Assembly: GCA_963786495.1 (NCBI GenBank)
Contig: CAWAZL010000002.1
Coordinates: 1,364,001 to 1,428,000 of the forward strand
Length of the DNA stretch: 64,000 nt
Direction of reading: 5' to 3'
Origin: JALZKA01 sp963786495
GTDB taxonomy: Bacteria; Actinomycetota; Thermoleophilia; Solirubrobacterales; 70-9
The notes under the pieces were generated by a model. The model worked only from the letters and a program-made list of their open reading frames with translations. It made no database searches and was not told where the DNA came from. The position numbers and the translations under genes were made by a program. This document shows positions 8,026 through 16,925 of this stretch, piece after piece (within the stretch, counting starts at the first letter, position 1; each line of letters begins with the position of its first letter).

Positions 8026-9204
8026 ATGGAGGAGGGAGCGCCGCTGGCGCTTGAAAATGACGTTTCCGCGCGGACCGGGGAGGTGCGCGCCGGCGTCATC
8101 GGGACCGGCTTCATCGGCCGGGTCCACACACGCTCCGCGCTTCTCGCCGGTGGCCGCATCGCCGGTGTCGCCGCCTCCAGCGCTGAGCGCTCGGCGCAGG
8201 CAGCCGCGGAATTGCGCGCGGACACGGGGTTCGCCACGGCCGAGGAGCTCATCGCCTCTGAGACGATCGACGTCGTGCACGTCTGCACGCCCAATCACCT
8301 GCACGTCACCCATGCGCTTGCGGCGCTCCGCGCCGGCAAGCACGTCATCTGTGAGAAGCCAATCGCGCTCGACGCAAAGGGCGCCCGCGAGATCGCGAGC
8401 GCCGCGCGCGAAAGCGGCAGCGTGTTGGCGGTCCCATTCGTCTATCGGTACTACCCGACCGTGCGGGAGGCGCGCGCCCGGATCGCCAACGGGTCATCCG
8501 GCGCCATCTCGCTCGTCCACGGCGGGTACTTGCAGGACTGGCTGCTCTCGCCAGACGACGACAACTGGCGGGTGGACCCCGGATTGGGCGGCGCCTCAAG
8601 GGCATTCGCAGACATCGGGTCCCACTGGTGCGATCTCATCGAGTTCGTCACGGGCGAGCGCATCGTCCGCCTGTCTGCGCGCACCGCGATCGCGCATCCC
8701 GAGCGCGCCGCCGCGGGTGGGCACTCGTTCGAACGCGCCGGCGACGGGGCCAGCGGCGTCCGCGACGTCGAGACCGAGGACATCGCCGCGCTGATGTTCG
8801 AACTGCAGTCAGGCGTCATCGGGTCCGTCGTCATCTCTCAAGTCGCCGCCGGACGCAAGAACCATCTGTGGTTCGAGATCTCCGGGTCGGCTGAGTCTCT
8901 CTTCTTCGACCAGGAGTCGCCGGAGGCGCTGTGGGTGGGCCGCCGCTCGGGCGCCGAGTCGATTCCCCGTGACTTCGGGACGCTCTCGCCAGAGGCGGAG
9001 GCCTACGTGACCCTTCCGGGCGGTCACCCGCAGGGCTATGCCGACTGCTTCGACGCGTTCGTCGCCGACACGTACAAGGTGATCCGCGGTGAGGACGCTC
9101 CCGACGGCCTGCCAACCGGCGAGGACGGCGCCCGAGCCGTGGCGGTCACGGCGGCGGTGCTCGAGTCGGCGGGTTCCCAGGCATGGGTGGAGGTCGCGCC
9201 GTGA
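8026..9204 (+). CDS. Gfo/Idh/MocA-family NAD(P)-dependent oxidoreductase
   Basis: Oxidoreductase of sugars, sugar acids or inositols. The Rossmann motif GVIGTGFIG is at residues 24-32, VHVCTPNHLH follows, and the family signature CEKPIAL is near residue 110; the C-terminal half is the substrate-binding alpha/beta domain. Start ATG 8026 leaves an unusual 20-residue leader before the Rossmann strand, so an internal GTG near 8083 is possible. First gene of a five-gene operon with an epimerase-type TIM barrel and a sugar ABC importer. An inositol or rare-sugar pathway is likely, but the substrate cannot be named. Confidence 0.9.
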   Translation: MEEGAPLALENDVSARTGEVRAGVIGTGFIGRVHTRSALLAGGRIAGVAASSAERSAQAAAELRADTGFATAEELIASETIDVVHVCTPNHLHVTHALAALRAGKHVICEKPIALDAKGAREIASAARESGSVLAVPFVYRYYPTVREARARIANGSSGAISLVHGGYLQDWLLSPDDDNWRVDPGLGGASRAFADIGSHWCDLIEFVTGERIVRLSARTAIAHPERAAAGGHSFERAGDGASGVRDVETEDIAALMFELQSGVIGSVVISQVAAGRKNHLWFEISGSAESLFFDQESPEALWVGRRSGAESIPRDFGTLSPEAEAYVTLPGGHPQGYADCFDAFVADTYKVIRGEDAPDGLPTGEDGARAVAVTAAVLESAGSQAWVEVAP

Positions 9205-10127
9205 AGCTCGGGCTTCTGAGCGCCTGCATGCCGGATCGCTCGCTCGACGAGGTGGCCGGGTGGGCCGGCACGCACGGCTTCGACACGCTCGAGCTCGCCG
9301 CGTGGCCGCGCCTTGGGGACAGGCCGTTCGTCGCCTGCCACATCGCCGGTGACGGTTACGACCAGGCCGAAGTGGAAGCGGCGAAGGAAACGCTCGAGCG
9401 CCACGGGCTGGCGCCTTCGGCGCTCGCCTTTTATGACAACAACCTGCACCCCGACCCCTCGCATAGGCAGGAGATCCACGACCACGTGCGCGCGTGCGTA
9501 GACGTCGCCGAGGCTCTGGGCGGCGTGCCCGTGGGCACCTTTGTCGGCCGCGACGTGTCGAAGAGCGTCGCCGAGAACCTGCGCGAGGCCGAGCAGGTGT
9601 TCCCGCCACTCGTGGACTACGCCGGCGAACGCGGCGTGCGGCTGATGATCGAGAACTGCGTGATGGAGGGCTGGCACCCGGACGGCTATCCCGGCAACCT
9701 CGCGTACTCGCCCGAGCTCTGGGAGTGGATGTTCGACCTTGGGCTCTGGCTCAACTTCGATCCGTCACACCTGCTTTGGATCGGCATCGACCCCGTGGAG
9801 GCGCTCCGCCCGTACGTCGACAAGGTCATCCACGCGCACGCCAAGGACGCGGAAACGTTCCCGGCGGAGCGCAACCGCTTCGGGTTCTTTGGGCGCATGT
9901 CAACGCGAGAGCAAGACCCGTGGGACATGGGCTGGTGGCAGTTCCGAGTCCCGGGCCTGGGCCAGGTGGATTTCCCCGGCTACGTCGAGGCGCTGCGCGG
10001 CGGCGGCTTTGACGGCGTCCTCTCGGTCGAGCACGAGGATCCCGAGTGGGGCGGCTCCAACGAAAAAATCGAGGGTGGCCTGGAGATCGCCCGGGACAAC
10101 CTGCGGCCGCTGGTGGATGCGGCATGA
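9201..10127 (+). CDS. sugar phosphate isomerase/epimerase-like TIM barrel
   Basis: AP-endonuclease-2-like TIM barrel that isomerises or epimerises sugars. Metal-site segments are visible: IENCVMEGW, LNFDPSHLLWIGID, IHAHAKDAE and LSVEHEDPEWG. I chose GTG 9201, which overlaps the TGA of the oxidoreductase (GTGA) and has GGTGGAGG 7 bp upstream; a longer start at 9183 is less likely. The product is about 308 residues. It is translationally coupled to the genes on both sides (ATGA overlap with the ABC ATPase), so it acts on the imported substrate or its oxidised product. Confidence 0.88.
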   Translation: MKLGLLSACMPDRSLDEVAGWAGTHGFDTLELAAWPRLGDRPFVACHIAGDGYDQAEVEAAKETLERHGLAPSALAFYDNNLHPDPSHRQEIHDHVRACVDVAEALGGVPVGTFVGRDVSKSVAENLREAEQVFPPLVDYAGERGVRLMIENCVMEGWHPDGYPGNLAYSPELWEWMFDLGLWLNFDPSHLLWIGIDPVEALRPYVDKVIHAHAKDAETFPAERNRFGFFGRMSTREQDPWDMGWWQFRVPGLGQVDFPGYVEALRGGGFDGVLSVEHEDPEWGGSNEKIEGGLEIARDNLRPLVDAA

Positions 10128-11668
10128 GCGAGCCGGCGCAGCCCACCCAGGAGGCACCGGTGGTGCTGGAGGTCCGCGGCCTCGTCAAGGAGTACCCGGG
10201 CGTCAAGGCGCTCAAGGGCGTGGACTTCGACGTGCGCAAAGGCGAGATCCACTGCCTCCTGGGGCCTAACGGTGCCGGCAAGTCGACGCTCATCAAGTGC
10301 GTCTCCGGCGCCGTCGAGCCCACGGCTGGCGAGATCCTCGTCAACGGCGAGCCGCTCCCGGCTGGAGACCCCGCCGCCACCCTGCGCCGTGGCGTCGCAA
10401 CGATCTATCAAGAGCTGGATCTGGTCGAAGACCTCTCAGTCGCGCAGAGCATCTTCCTCGCGCACGAGCCGCGCCGCGGTCCATTGTTGGACCTGGAAAA
10501 GATGCGCCGCGACTCGGCCGCGCTCTTGACGCGCCTCGGGCACGAGGCAATCGATCCGCGCGTCCGGGTCAAATCTCTGCGGCCGGCGGCGCAACAGGTC
10601 GTCTCGATCGCCCGCGCCCTGTCGCACGACGTTCGCATGCTGATCATGGACGAGCCCTCGGCGATCCTGGACGAGGGCGAGATCGAGACACTTTTCGGCG
10701 TCGTGCGCCGACTGACCGCCGAGGGCGTGGGCGTCGTCTACATCACCCATCGCCTCGACGAGATCCGCCGCATCGGGGACCGGGTCACGGTCTTGACCGA
10801 CGGCCGGACGGCCGCCACGGGGATTCCGGCCACCACGACGACGGACGATTTGGTCGAGCTGATGGTCGGCTCCAAGGTCGAGCAGCTCTACCCCGAGCGC
10901 CCGACCGATTTTGGCGACGTCTTGTTGGAGGTCCGCGAGATGCGAAGGCTGCCTGCCGTCAGGGGTGTGAGCCTCAAGGTGCACGCCGGCGAGGTGGTCG
11001 GCCTGGGAGGACTGGTCGGCTCGGGACGGTCCGAGCTCTTGCGGCTGATCTACGGGATGGATCAGCCTGAAGATGGCGAGGTCTTCGTGGAGGGAAAGCG
11101 TCTGCCTCCCAACAGGCCCGACCGCGCGATTGCTGCGGGCCTCGGTTTGGCCCCCGAAGACCGCAAGTCGCAGGGCCTCTTGCTCGACTGGGACCTCACC
11201 AAGAACGTCTCGCTGGCCGACCTGGAAAAGTTTTCTCGGTTCCTCTTGAACGTTCGCGCCGAGCGCGATGCGGCTGGTGAGCAGCTCCGCGCGCTGCAGA
11301 CCGTTCCCGACGACCCCGACCGCATCGTGCGCCAGCTCTCCGGCGGCAACCAGCAGAAGGTCGTGCTGGCCCGCTGGCTACTTCGCCACTGCCGCGTCCT
11401 ATTGCTCGACGAGCCCACACGGGGCGTGGATGTCGCAACGAAGGCAGAGCTCTACCGCGTGATCGCCGATCTCGCCAAAGCGGGGCTCGGCGTCCTCGTT
11501 GTCTCGTCCGAGCTGGAGGAGCTGGTTGGAATTTGCAGCCGCATCCTGGTCATGCGCGAGGGCGAGGTCGTGGCCGAGGTCGCGGGCAAGGACGCGTCAG
11601 AGCGCGAGCTCCTGCGCCATGCCGTGGCGCCAACCGAATCAACCGATCTAGTGGAGGAGGTCACATGA
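10124..11668 (+). CDS. sugar ABC transporter ATP-binding protein (double domain, RbsA/XylG type)
   Basis: Energises uptake of a monosaccharide-type substrate at the cytoplasmic face. Two ABC domains in about 514 residues: Walker A GPNGAGKST near residue 47, LIMDEPSAILDEGE with the degenerate signature RPAAQQ in the first half, then the degenerate P-loop GLVGSGRSELL, the signature LSGGNQQKVVLARWLL and LLLDEPTRGVDVATK in the second. This asymmetry is normal for carbohydrate importers of the CUT2 class. The true start is ATG 10124, overlapping the previous TGA; upstream in-frame sequence belongs to the isomerase gene. Confidence 0.95.
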   Translation: MSEPAQPTQEAPVVLEVRGLVKEYPGVKALKGVDFDVRKGEIHCLLGPNGAGKSTLIKCVSGAVEPTAGEILVNGEPLPAGDPAATLRRGVATIYQELDLVEDLSVAQSIFLAHEPRRGPLLDLEKMRRDSAALLTRLGHEAIDPRVRVKSLRPAAQQVVSIARALSHDVRMLIMDEPSAILDEGEIETLFGVVRRLTAEGVGVVYITHRLDEIRRIGDRVTVLTDGRTAATGIPATTTTDDLVELMVGSKVEQLYPERPTDFGDVLLEVREMRRLPAVRGVSLKVHAGEVVGLGGLVGSGRSELLRLIYGMDQPEDGEVFVEGKRLPPNRPDRAIAAGLGLAPEDRKSQGLLLDWDLTKNVSLADLEKFSRFLLNVRAERDAAGEQLRALQTVPDDPDRIVRQLSGGNQQKVVLARWLLRHCRVLLLDEPTRGVDVATKAELYRVIADLAKAGLGVLVVSSELEELVGICSRILVMREGEVVAEVAGKDASERELLRHAVAPTESTDLVEEVT

Positions 11669-12657
11669 GCGCAGTCGCCGCGCTTCGCAACCGCTTTGGC
11701 GCGATGCAGTTCCAGGAGTACGCGCTTGCCATCGTCGTCGTCCTGATCTTCGTGGTCGGCGCGGTCCTCGAGCCCGACACGTTCCCGACCTGGGACAACA
11801 TCCGCAACATGCTCACGCAGGCGAGCGTCGTCGGCGTGATCGCCATCGGCATGACCTTCGTCATCGCAACCGGAGGCATCGATCTGTCGGTGGGCTCCGT
11901 GCTCGCCGCCGCCGGCGTCTTCGGCGGCATCCTGGTGGATCCGGAAGGCACGACGTGGTTGTTCATGCTGGGAGCGATCGGGTTCGCGACCTTCCTGGGA
12001 GCGATAAACGCGACCTCCATCGGCTTCGGCAGAGTTGTCCCGTTCATCGCGACGCTGGCGATGTTCTCCGTCGCCAAGGGGCTGGCGCTGCTCTTGAATG
12101 ACAAACAGCCGGTCGGCCTCCTGGATTTGAACGGCGGGTCGTTCGGCGAGCCGGCGGTCGGCTCGCTGCTCTGGTTCGGGACCGGCGAGATCCTCGGCAT
12201 CCCCGTCTCGGTCTACGTCTTCCTGGGGGTCACGATTGCCGGCTGGATCGTCCTCAACCGGTCGCGATACGGACGCCACGTCGTCGCGGTGGGCGGTAAT
12301 CGCGAGGCAGCGCGCATCGCGGGGGTGCCGGTGCGCCGGGTGATCATCAGCGTCTATGTCCTGTCCGGCTTCCTCGTCGGCATCGCAGCCGTGCTCCTCT
12401 GCGCACGGCTCGGCAGCGCCTCGCCGGTGAGCGGAAACCTCTACGAACTCGACGCCATCGGCGCCGTCGTGATCGGCGGTACGTCCCTGATGGGGGGACG
12501 GGCCACGATCGTGGGCACCTTCCTGGGAGTCCTCACCTTCGCGCTCATCTTCAGCCTGATGACCCAGCTGAACCTCTCGACCGAGGTGCAGCAGGTCACG
12601 AAGGGCGCGATCGTGCTCGGCGCGGTCCTCATCCAGCGCCCGGAGGCTCGCCTGTGA
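11665..12657 (+). CDS. sugar ABC transporter permease (RbsC type)
   Basis: Membrane channel subunit of the CUT2-class importer, 330 residues, with 8-10 predicted membrane helices. The family segments IGMTFVIATGGIDLSVGSVL, SRYGRHVVAVGGNREAARIA and VIGGTSLMGGRATIVGTFLG are clear; the second is the cytoplasmic EAA-like loop that contacts the ATPase. Start ATG 11665 overlaps the ATPase stop by 4 bp and has GGAGGAGG 4 bp upstream. Confidence 0.94.
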   Translation: MSAVAALRNRFGAMQFQEYALAIVVVLIFVVGAVLEPDTFPTWDNIRNMLTQASVVGVIAIGMTFVIATGGIDLSVGSVLAAAGVFGGILVDPEGTTWLFMLGAIGFATFLGAINATSIGFGRVVPFIATLAMFSVAKGLALLLNDKQPVGLLDLNGGSFGEPAVGSLLWFGTGEILGIPVSVYVFLGVTIAGWIVLNRSRYGRHVVAVGGNREAARIAGVPVRRVIISVYVLSGFLVGIAAVLLCARLGSASPVSGNLYELDAIGAVVIGGTSLMGGRATIVGTFLGVLTFALIFSLMTQLNLSTEVQQVTKGAIVLGAVLIQRPEARL

Positions 12658-12713
12658 GAAGGCAAGACAACTTTTCGACCCGTTCTCGTTCCCTACAAAA
12701 GGAGAGGTATCTC

Positions 12714-13745
12714 ATGTCGCTCAAGCGACTCTCAATCGCGATCGTGATGGCTTGCGCCCTCGCGATCGGCGTCGCCGCCTGTGGCGGCGGCGATACGGAA
12801 ACAACCACTGTGACGACGCAGGCCCAGACGGGCGGCGACGGCGGCTCGGGGGAGACCGTCCGCATTGTTGCGAGCGTGCCCCCGACGGACCATGGGTGGC
12901 TAGGCGCCATCTCGAAGAACGCCGAAGCTGCTGCCGAGCAGTACGACGATGTCGACTTCGAGCTGCTCGAAGCCGCTGACGCCGACTCTCAGGCCCAGCA
13001 GATCGAGCAGGTCATCTCCGATGCGCCGGACGCCTTGGTCGTCCTGCCGCAAGACGGTGAGGCCCTCACCCCGGTTGCCCAGAAGGCTGAGGAAGCCGGA
13101 ATTCCAGTGATCAACGTAGATCGACTGTTCTCCGAGCCGGACGCCGCAACGGCGACCATCCTCGGCGACAATTACCAGATCGGTGTGCTCGCGGCGGACT
13201 ACATCGCCGAGGAGCTCGACTGCGAAGGCAACGTCGTCGAGATTCAGGGCTTGGCCGGTATCTCGGTCACCGACGAGCGGACCGCGGGCTTCGAAGACGA
13301 GCTCGCCAAGGTCTGCCCGGACGGGGGCATCGAGATCGTCGCCCAGCAGCCCGGTGACTTCAACCCGGATACCGGGCTGAAGGTGATGGAGAACATCCTC
13401 CAGTCCGAGGACCAGATTGACGCCGTGTACACGCACGACGACGACATGGCCCAAGGCGTCGTCCAGGCGATCCGCAACGCCGGCCGCGAGGAAGAGATGT
13501 TCCTCACGGGCGTCGGTGGCTCGCAGGACGCGATGGAGCAGATCAAGGAGGGCGGCCTTTACCGGGCAACGTTCCTCTACAACCCGAACATGGCCGCTTC
13601 GGCCGTGAACATGGCGCGCCTCATCGCGCTCGGCGAGGGTTTCCCGGAGCTCGTGCCGCCGGAGGTGCCGCGTCAGATCATCGTGCCCGCCGCGACCGTC
13701 ACGCAAGACAACGTGGAGGACTACGAGGAGTACGCATTCGACTAG
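12714..13745 (+). CDS. sugar ABC transporter substrate-binding lipoprotein (RbsB type)
   Basis: Extracellular lipid-anchored receptor of the importer, 343 residues. The signal peptide MSLKRLSIAIVMACALAIG leads to the lipobox VAAC, with the lipidated Cys at residue 23, then a flexible TTTVTTQAQTGGDGGSG linker. The periplasmic-binding-protein-4 fold follows (RIVASVPPTDHGWLGAISK, DALVVLPQDGE, YTHDDDMAQGVVQAI). ATG 12714 is preceded by AAAGGAGAGG. The 56-bp gap after the permease gene, the largest in the operon, may allow extra expression of the receptor. A strong terminator follows the gene. Confidence 0.95.
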   Translation: MSLKRLSIAIVMACALAIGVAACGGGDTETTTVTTQAQTGGDGGSGETVRIVASVPPTDHGWLGAISKNAEAAAEQYDDVDFELLEAADADSQAQQIEQVISDAPDALVVLPQDGEALTPVAQKAEEAGIPVINVDRLFSEPDAATATILGDNYQIGVLAADYIAEELDCEGNVVEIQGLAGISVTDERTAGFEDELAKVCPDGGIEIVAQQPGDFNPDTGLKVMENILQSEDQIDAVYTHDDDMAQGVVQAIRNAGREEEMFLTGVGGSQDAMEQIKEGGLYRATFLYNPNMAASAVNMARLIALGEGFPELVPPEVPRQIIVPAATVTQDNVEDYEEYAFD

Positions 13746-13767
13746 GCCTTCCCGCAAGGCCCAGGAC

Positions 13768-13803
13768 AAGCCCGCCGGCCGCCATATTGCGGCCGGCGGG
13801 CTT
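13768..13803. terminator. Bidirectional intrinsic terminator
   Basis: Perfect 15-bp stem, AAGCCCGCCGGCCGC (13768-13782) and GCGGCCGGCGGGCTT (13789-13803), with the loop CATATT. It lies between the ends of the convergent sugar operon and bioD, so it can stop transcription from both sides. The flanking T tract is weak, as is common in high-GC actinobacteria. Confidence 0.85.
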
Positions 13804-13808
13804 CGTCG

Positions 13809-14486
13809 TTAGGAGGTCTGAACGTCGAGCGCCGGCCACGAGGGCAGGTTGGCCAGATCGATCTCGCCAAGGGTCTCGACCCGCACCCCGCCCAGCTCAC
13901 GGATCGCCTCGAGATTTGACAGCTCAAGACGGCCCGGTTCTGAGGGCCAAGGGGTGAGGACGACGCTCATGATGTTGAGCCCGGCCGCCCTGACCGCCTC
14001 GATGGTGAGCAACGTGTGGTTGATCGTTCCGAGCCCGGGCGCGGCCACCACCACCACGGACAAAGCGGCGTCCCGCGCGAAGTCGCGCACCAGATAGTCC
14101 AGGCGAAGCGGAACGAGGAACCCGCCCACTCCCTCGCAGACCAGGAAGTCACCGGCTTCTCGCGCGGCGGCGAGCCCGCTCAGAAGGCGCTCGGTCTCGA
14201 TCGCGGTGCCCTCGAGCTCGGCGGCAAGGTGCGGCGAAACCGCAGGGGCGTAGAGGTAGGGCGCGATCTCCTCGTCGGCCTGATCCGATCCGGCAGCCGC
14301 CCGCAGATGCTCGTGGTCAGGGACGACACCCTGCTCGCGGGCCTCGTCGAGCCCCGAGACGGCGGGCTTGAAGACGGTGACGCGCCGCCCATCCACCGAC
14401 GCTGTGCGGGCGATGACCCCGGCGACCACGGTCTTTCCGACTTCCGTGCCCGTCCCGGTGACGAAGACGCCGTCCACGGCGCTCAT
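13809..14486 (-). CDS. bioD: dethiobiotin synthetase
   Basis: ATP-dependent carboxylation and ring closure of diaminopelargonate to dethiobiotin. The P-loop GTGTEVGKT is at residues 11-19, followed by FKPAVSGLDE, with the EGVGGFLVPL glutamate later. Length 225 residues, normal. The ATG directly follows the bioF stop (TAG-ATG, no gap). Last gene of the bioB-bioF-bioD unit and of the minus-strand run that begins at 19315. Confidence 0.95.
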   Translation of the reverse strand: MSAVDGVFVTGTGTEVGKTVVAGVIARTASVDGRRVTVFKPAVSGLDEAREQGVVPDHEHLRAAAGSDQADEEIAPYLYAPAVSPHLAAELEGTAIETERLLSGLAAAREAGDFLVCEGVGGFLVPLRLDYLVRDFARDAALSVVVVAAPGLGTINHTLLTIEAVRAAGLNIMSVVLTPWPSEPGRLELSNLEAIRELGGVRVETLGEIDLANLPSWPALDVQTS

Positions 14487-15677
14487 CTATGCCGCTTGGC
14501 TCAGGTGCGCGCCTCGCGCCACGCCGAGCTCCCGCGCGGCCTTGCCGATCACGCGGGCGGCGTTCTGAAGCTCGTCGGCGCGATGGTTCGCCATCACGGT
14601 CAGGCGCAGGCGGGATGTCCCTTCGGGGACGGTCGGCGGCCTGATCGCCTGGGCGAAAACGCCGCCGTCGAGCGCGCGCTCGCAGAGCGCGACGGCGCGG
14701 CGTGCGTCGCCGACCATCACCGGGATGATCTGGGTCCGAGATTCCCCGACGTCCAGGTCGTACGAGCCGAGCGCTTGGCGCATCACCCCCGCGTTCCGGC
14801 GCAGGTGCTCGACCACGCCTGGCCGCGACTCCAGTAAGCCAAGCGCGGCGAGCGCTGCGCCCACCGACGGCGGCGGTGGAGCGGTCGAGAAGATGAACGG
14901 GCGCGCGCGGTTGATTAGGAACTCACGGAGCTGCGCGGACGTGCACACGTATGCGCCGTAGCCGCCCAGCGCCTTGCCGAGCGTGCCCACGACGATGTCC
15001 ACCTCTCCCTCCAGCCCGGCCGCCGCTACCGTCCCGCGGCCGCCGGGGCCGATCGCGCCAGTCCCGTGCGCCTCGTCGACCATGAAACGCGCGCGATGCC
15101 GCTTGGCGAGCTCGGCCAGCGCAGGCAGGGGCGCCACATCGCCGTCCATCGAAAAGACGCCGTCGGTGACGATCAGCGACCCGCGGCCTCCGGCCTTCTC
15201 GAGGCCCCAGGCGAGGTGCTCCGTGTCGCGGTGGCGATAGATGAACGTCTCGGCCTTGGCGAGCCGGCACCCGTCGATGATGCTGGCGTGGTTGAGCTCG
15301 TCGGAGAAGACCACGCCGCCTTCTGTGGCGAGCGCTGAAACCACGCCCATGTTCGCCATGTAGCCCGAGCCGAAGAGGAGCGCGGACTCGGTGCCCTTGA
15401 AGGCAGCGAGTCGCCGCTCGAGCAAACCGTGAAGTTCCATGTCGCCGGAGATGAGCCGGGAGGCTCCTGCTCCTGCGCCATAGCGTTCGGCCGCGTCGGC
15501 AGCGGCTTGGCGGACGCGTGGATGGTCGGCCAGCCCCAGGTAGTTGTTGGAGCAGAGCAGGAGGACCTCGGCGCCGTCGAGCATGACGCGCGGCCCCTGC
15601 GAGCCGGAGATCGTGCGCATGCGCCTACGAAGCCCCGCCCGATCTAGCGCGGCGAGGCTTGAGGTGACGTGGTCCAC
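14487..15677 (-). CDS. bioF: 8-amino-7-oxononanoate synthase
   Basis: PLP enzyme that condenses pimeloyl-ACP or -CoA with alanine, the first ring-assembly step of biotin. 396 residues with the alpha-oxoamine synthase motifs LLCSNNYLGLADHP, ELNHASIIDG, FMVDEAHGTGAIGPGGRG and the PLP lysine in VGTLGKALGGYGAYVC. It sits 12 bp after bioB and abuts bioD. No bioC/bioH or bioW/bioI gene for making pimeloyl thioester is seen in the window. Confidence 0.95.
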   Translation of the reverse strand: MDHVTSSLAALDRAGLRRRMRTISGSQGPRVMLDGAEVLLLCSNNYLGLADHPRVRQAAADAAERYGAGAGASRLISGDMELHGLLERRLAAFKGTESALLFGSGYMANMGVVSALATEGGVVFSDELNHASIIDGCRLAKAETFIYRHRDTEHLAWGLEKAGGRGSLIVTDGVFSMDGDVAPLPALAELAKRHRARFMVDEAHGTGAIGPGGRGTVAAAGLEGEVDIVVGTLGKALGGYGAYVCTSAQLREFLINRARPFIFSTAPPPPSVGAALAALGLLESRPGVVEHLRRNAGVMRQALGSYDLDVGESRTQIIPVMVGDARRAVALCERALDGGVFAQAIRPPTVPEGTSRLRLTVMANHRADELQNAARVIGKAARELGVARGAHLSQAA

Positions 15678-15689
15678 GGGGCTCTTTTT

Positions 15690-16853
15690 TCAGTCGCCCC
15701 AGCCGGCCGGTTCGGCCAGCGCGGCGTCTGAGGGCCGCGGTGGGTACTCCGGGGTCTTGCCCTTTGTCTTGATCACCCTGAGCTGAGTCGAGGGATCCCA
15801 GAAGTTGGCGTCGGCCTGGCTGTCGATCAACTCATCGATGACGGTGGCGGGGGTCGAGCCTTCGAGCCAGCCGTCGCGGTTGTCGGGACGCGGGTTGGCG
15901 CCGTTGTCGTCCTGGCGGGCCACGTTCAAGCCCAGCTCTTCGAACATCGCACGGTCGTCGGCCGGCTCCGAGCCGAGCGTGGTCAAGAAGTTCCCCATCA
16001 TCACGCCGTTCAGTCCGGCCTTGACGGCCAGCGGCTGGAGCTCACCCAGGTTCTCGACCCGCCCGCCGCACAGGCGGAAGAGCGCGCCGGGGATGATCAG
16101 GCGGAAGATCGCGACCCACTGCACGACCTCCCACGGGTCCATGAGGTCGCGGTCGCCGAACTTCGTGCCTTCACGAGGATTGAGGAGGTTGATCGGCACC
16201 GAAGTCGGGTCGAGTTCGGAAAGCTCGAAGGCCATCTCGACGCGCTGGCGCTTTGATTCGCCGAGGTTCAGGATGCCGCCGACGCAGCTCTCGAGCCCGG
16301 CCTCCTCGATCGCATCGATGGTGCGGATCCGGCCTTCGTAGCGGACCGTGGTCGACACCTCGGGGTAGTAGGACTTCGACGACTCGACGTTGTGGTGCAC
16401 CCGCTGGATGCCCGCCTCCTTGAGCGTCTTCGCCCGCGCCGGCGAGATGTGGCCGATCGAGACGCAGCGCTTGAGGTTGGTCTCGGAAGAGACAAGCTTC
16501 GCGCCTTCCACGATGCGCTCGAAGTCGCGCTTGGACAGCCCCTGGCCCTGGGTGACCATGCAGAAGCGGTGCGCGCCGGCTGCCTCGGCAGCTTTCGCAT
16601 GCTCGAGGATCTGCTCGGGCTCCATCATCGCGTGCATGGGCGTGTCCGCCTCGGCGTAGCGCGACTGGGCGCAGAAGCCGCAATCCTCGGCGCATCCGCC
16701 CGACTTGGCGTTGACGAGCGAGCACAGGTCCGTAGAGTCGCCGAAGCGCTCCTGCCGGGCTTCCCACGCCCGCTCGACGAGAGCGAGGATGTCCTCGTGC
16801 GAAGTCAACTCCCCGAGAGCGAGTGCCTCGTCGAACGTGATGAGGGGCGCCAT
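15690..16853 (-). CDS. bioB: biotin synthase (radical SAM)
   Basis: Inserts sulfur into dethiobiotin using a radical-SAM [4Fe-4S] and an auxiliary [2Fe-2S] cluster. The CxxxCxxC motif is C54, C58 and C61 (CAEDCGFC), followed by HHNVESSKSYYPEV, SCVGGILNLGES and the arginine region of FRLCGGRVENLG. Start ATG 16853 (MAPLITFDEALAL) fits the family; an in-frame start at 16886 would add 11 residues containing a CLAC segment. The C-terminal end is longer than in E. coli BioB. It lies 73 bp after the glycosylase gene, with a hairpin element in the gap. Confidence 0.95.
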   Translation of the reverse strand: MAPLITFDEALALGELTSHEDILALVERAWEARQERFGDSTDLCSLVNAKSGGCAEDCGFCAQSRYAEADTPMHAMMEPEQILEHAKAAEAAGAHRFCMVTQGQGLSKRDFERIVEGAKLVSSETNLKRCVSIGHISPARAKTLKEAGIQRVHHNVESSKSYYPEVSTTVRYEGRIRTIDAIEEAGLESCVGGILNLGESKRQRVEMAFELSELDPTSVPINLLNPREGTKFGDRDLMDPWEVVQWVAIFRLIIPGALFRLCGGRVENLGELQPLAVKAGLNGVMMGNFLTTLGSEPADDRAMFEELGLNVARQDDNGANPRPDNRDGWLEGSTPATVIDELIDSQADANFWDPSTQLRVIKTKGKTPEYPPRPSDAALAEPAGWGD

Positions 16854-16888
16854 TCCGCCGCAGGCTAGGCACCGGATCGGACGCAACT

Positions 16889-16925
16889 GGTGTCTGGCAC
16901 CGTGCGGAGCACGGTTGCCTGGCTC
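16889..16925. repeat. Imperfect palindromic element between glycosylase and bioB
   Basis: GGTGTCTGGCACCGTGC (16889-16905), a GGA loop, then GCACGGTTGCCTGGCTCC (16909-16926) form a stem with one bulge and one mismatch. The sequence is related to the GGTGCCAGGCAC palindromes at 26784 and 26863. It could be a REP-like element, or it could weaken read-through from the glycosylase gene into bioB. Confidence 0.5.

Noticed and set aside
16854..16925. Biotin-responsive riboswitch before bioB
   Set aside because: No biotin riboswitch class is established; the hairpin is short and related to dispersed palindromes.
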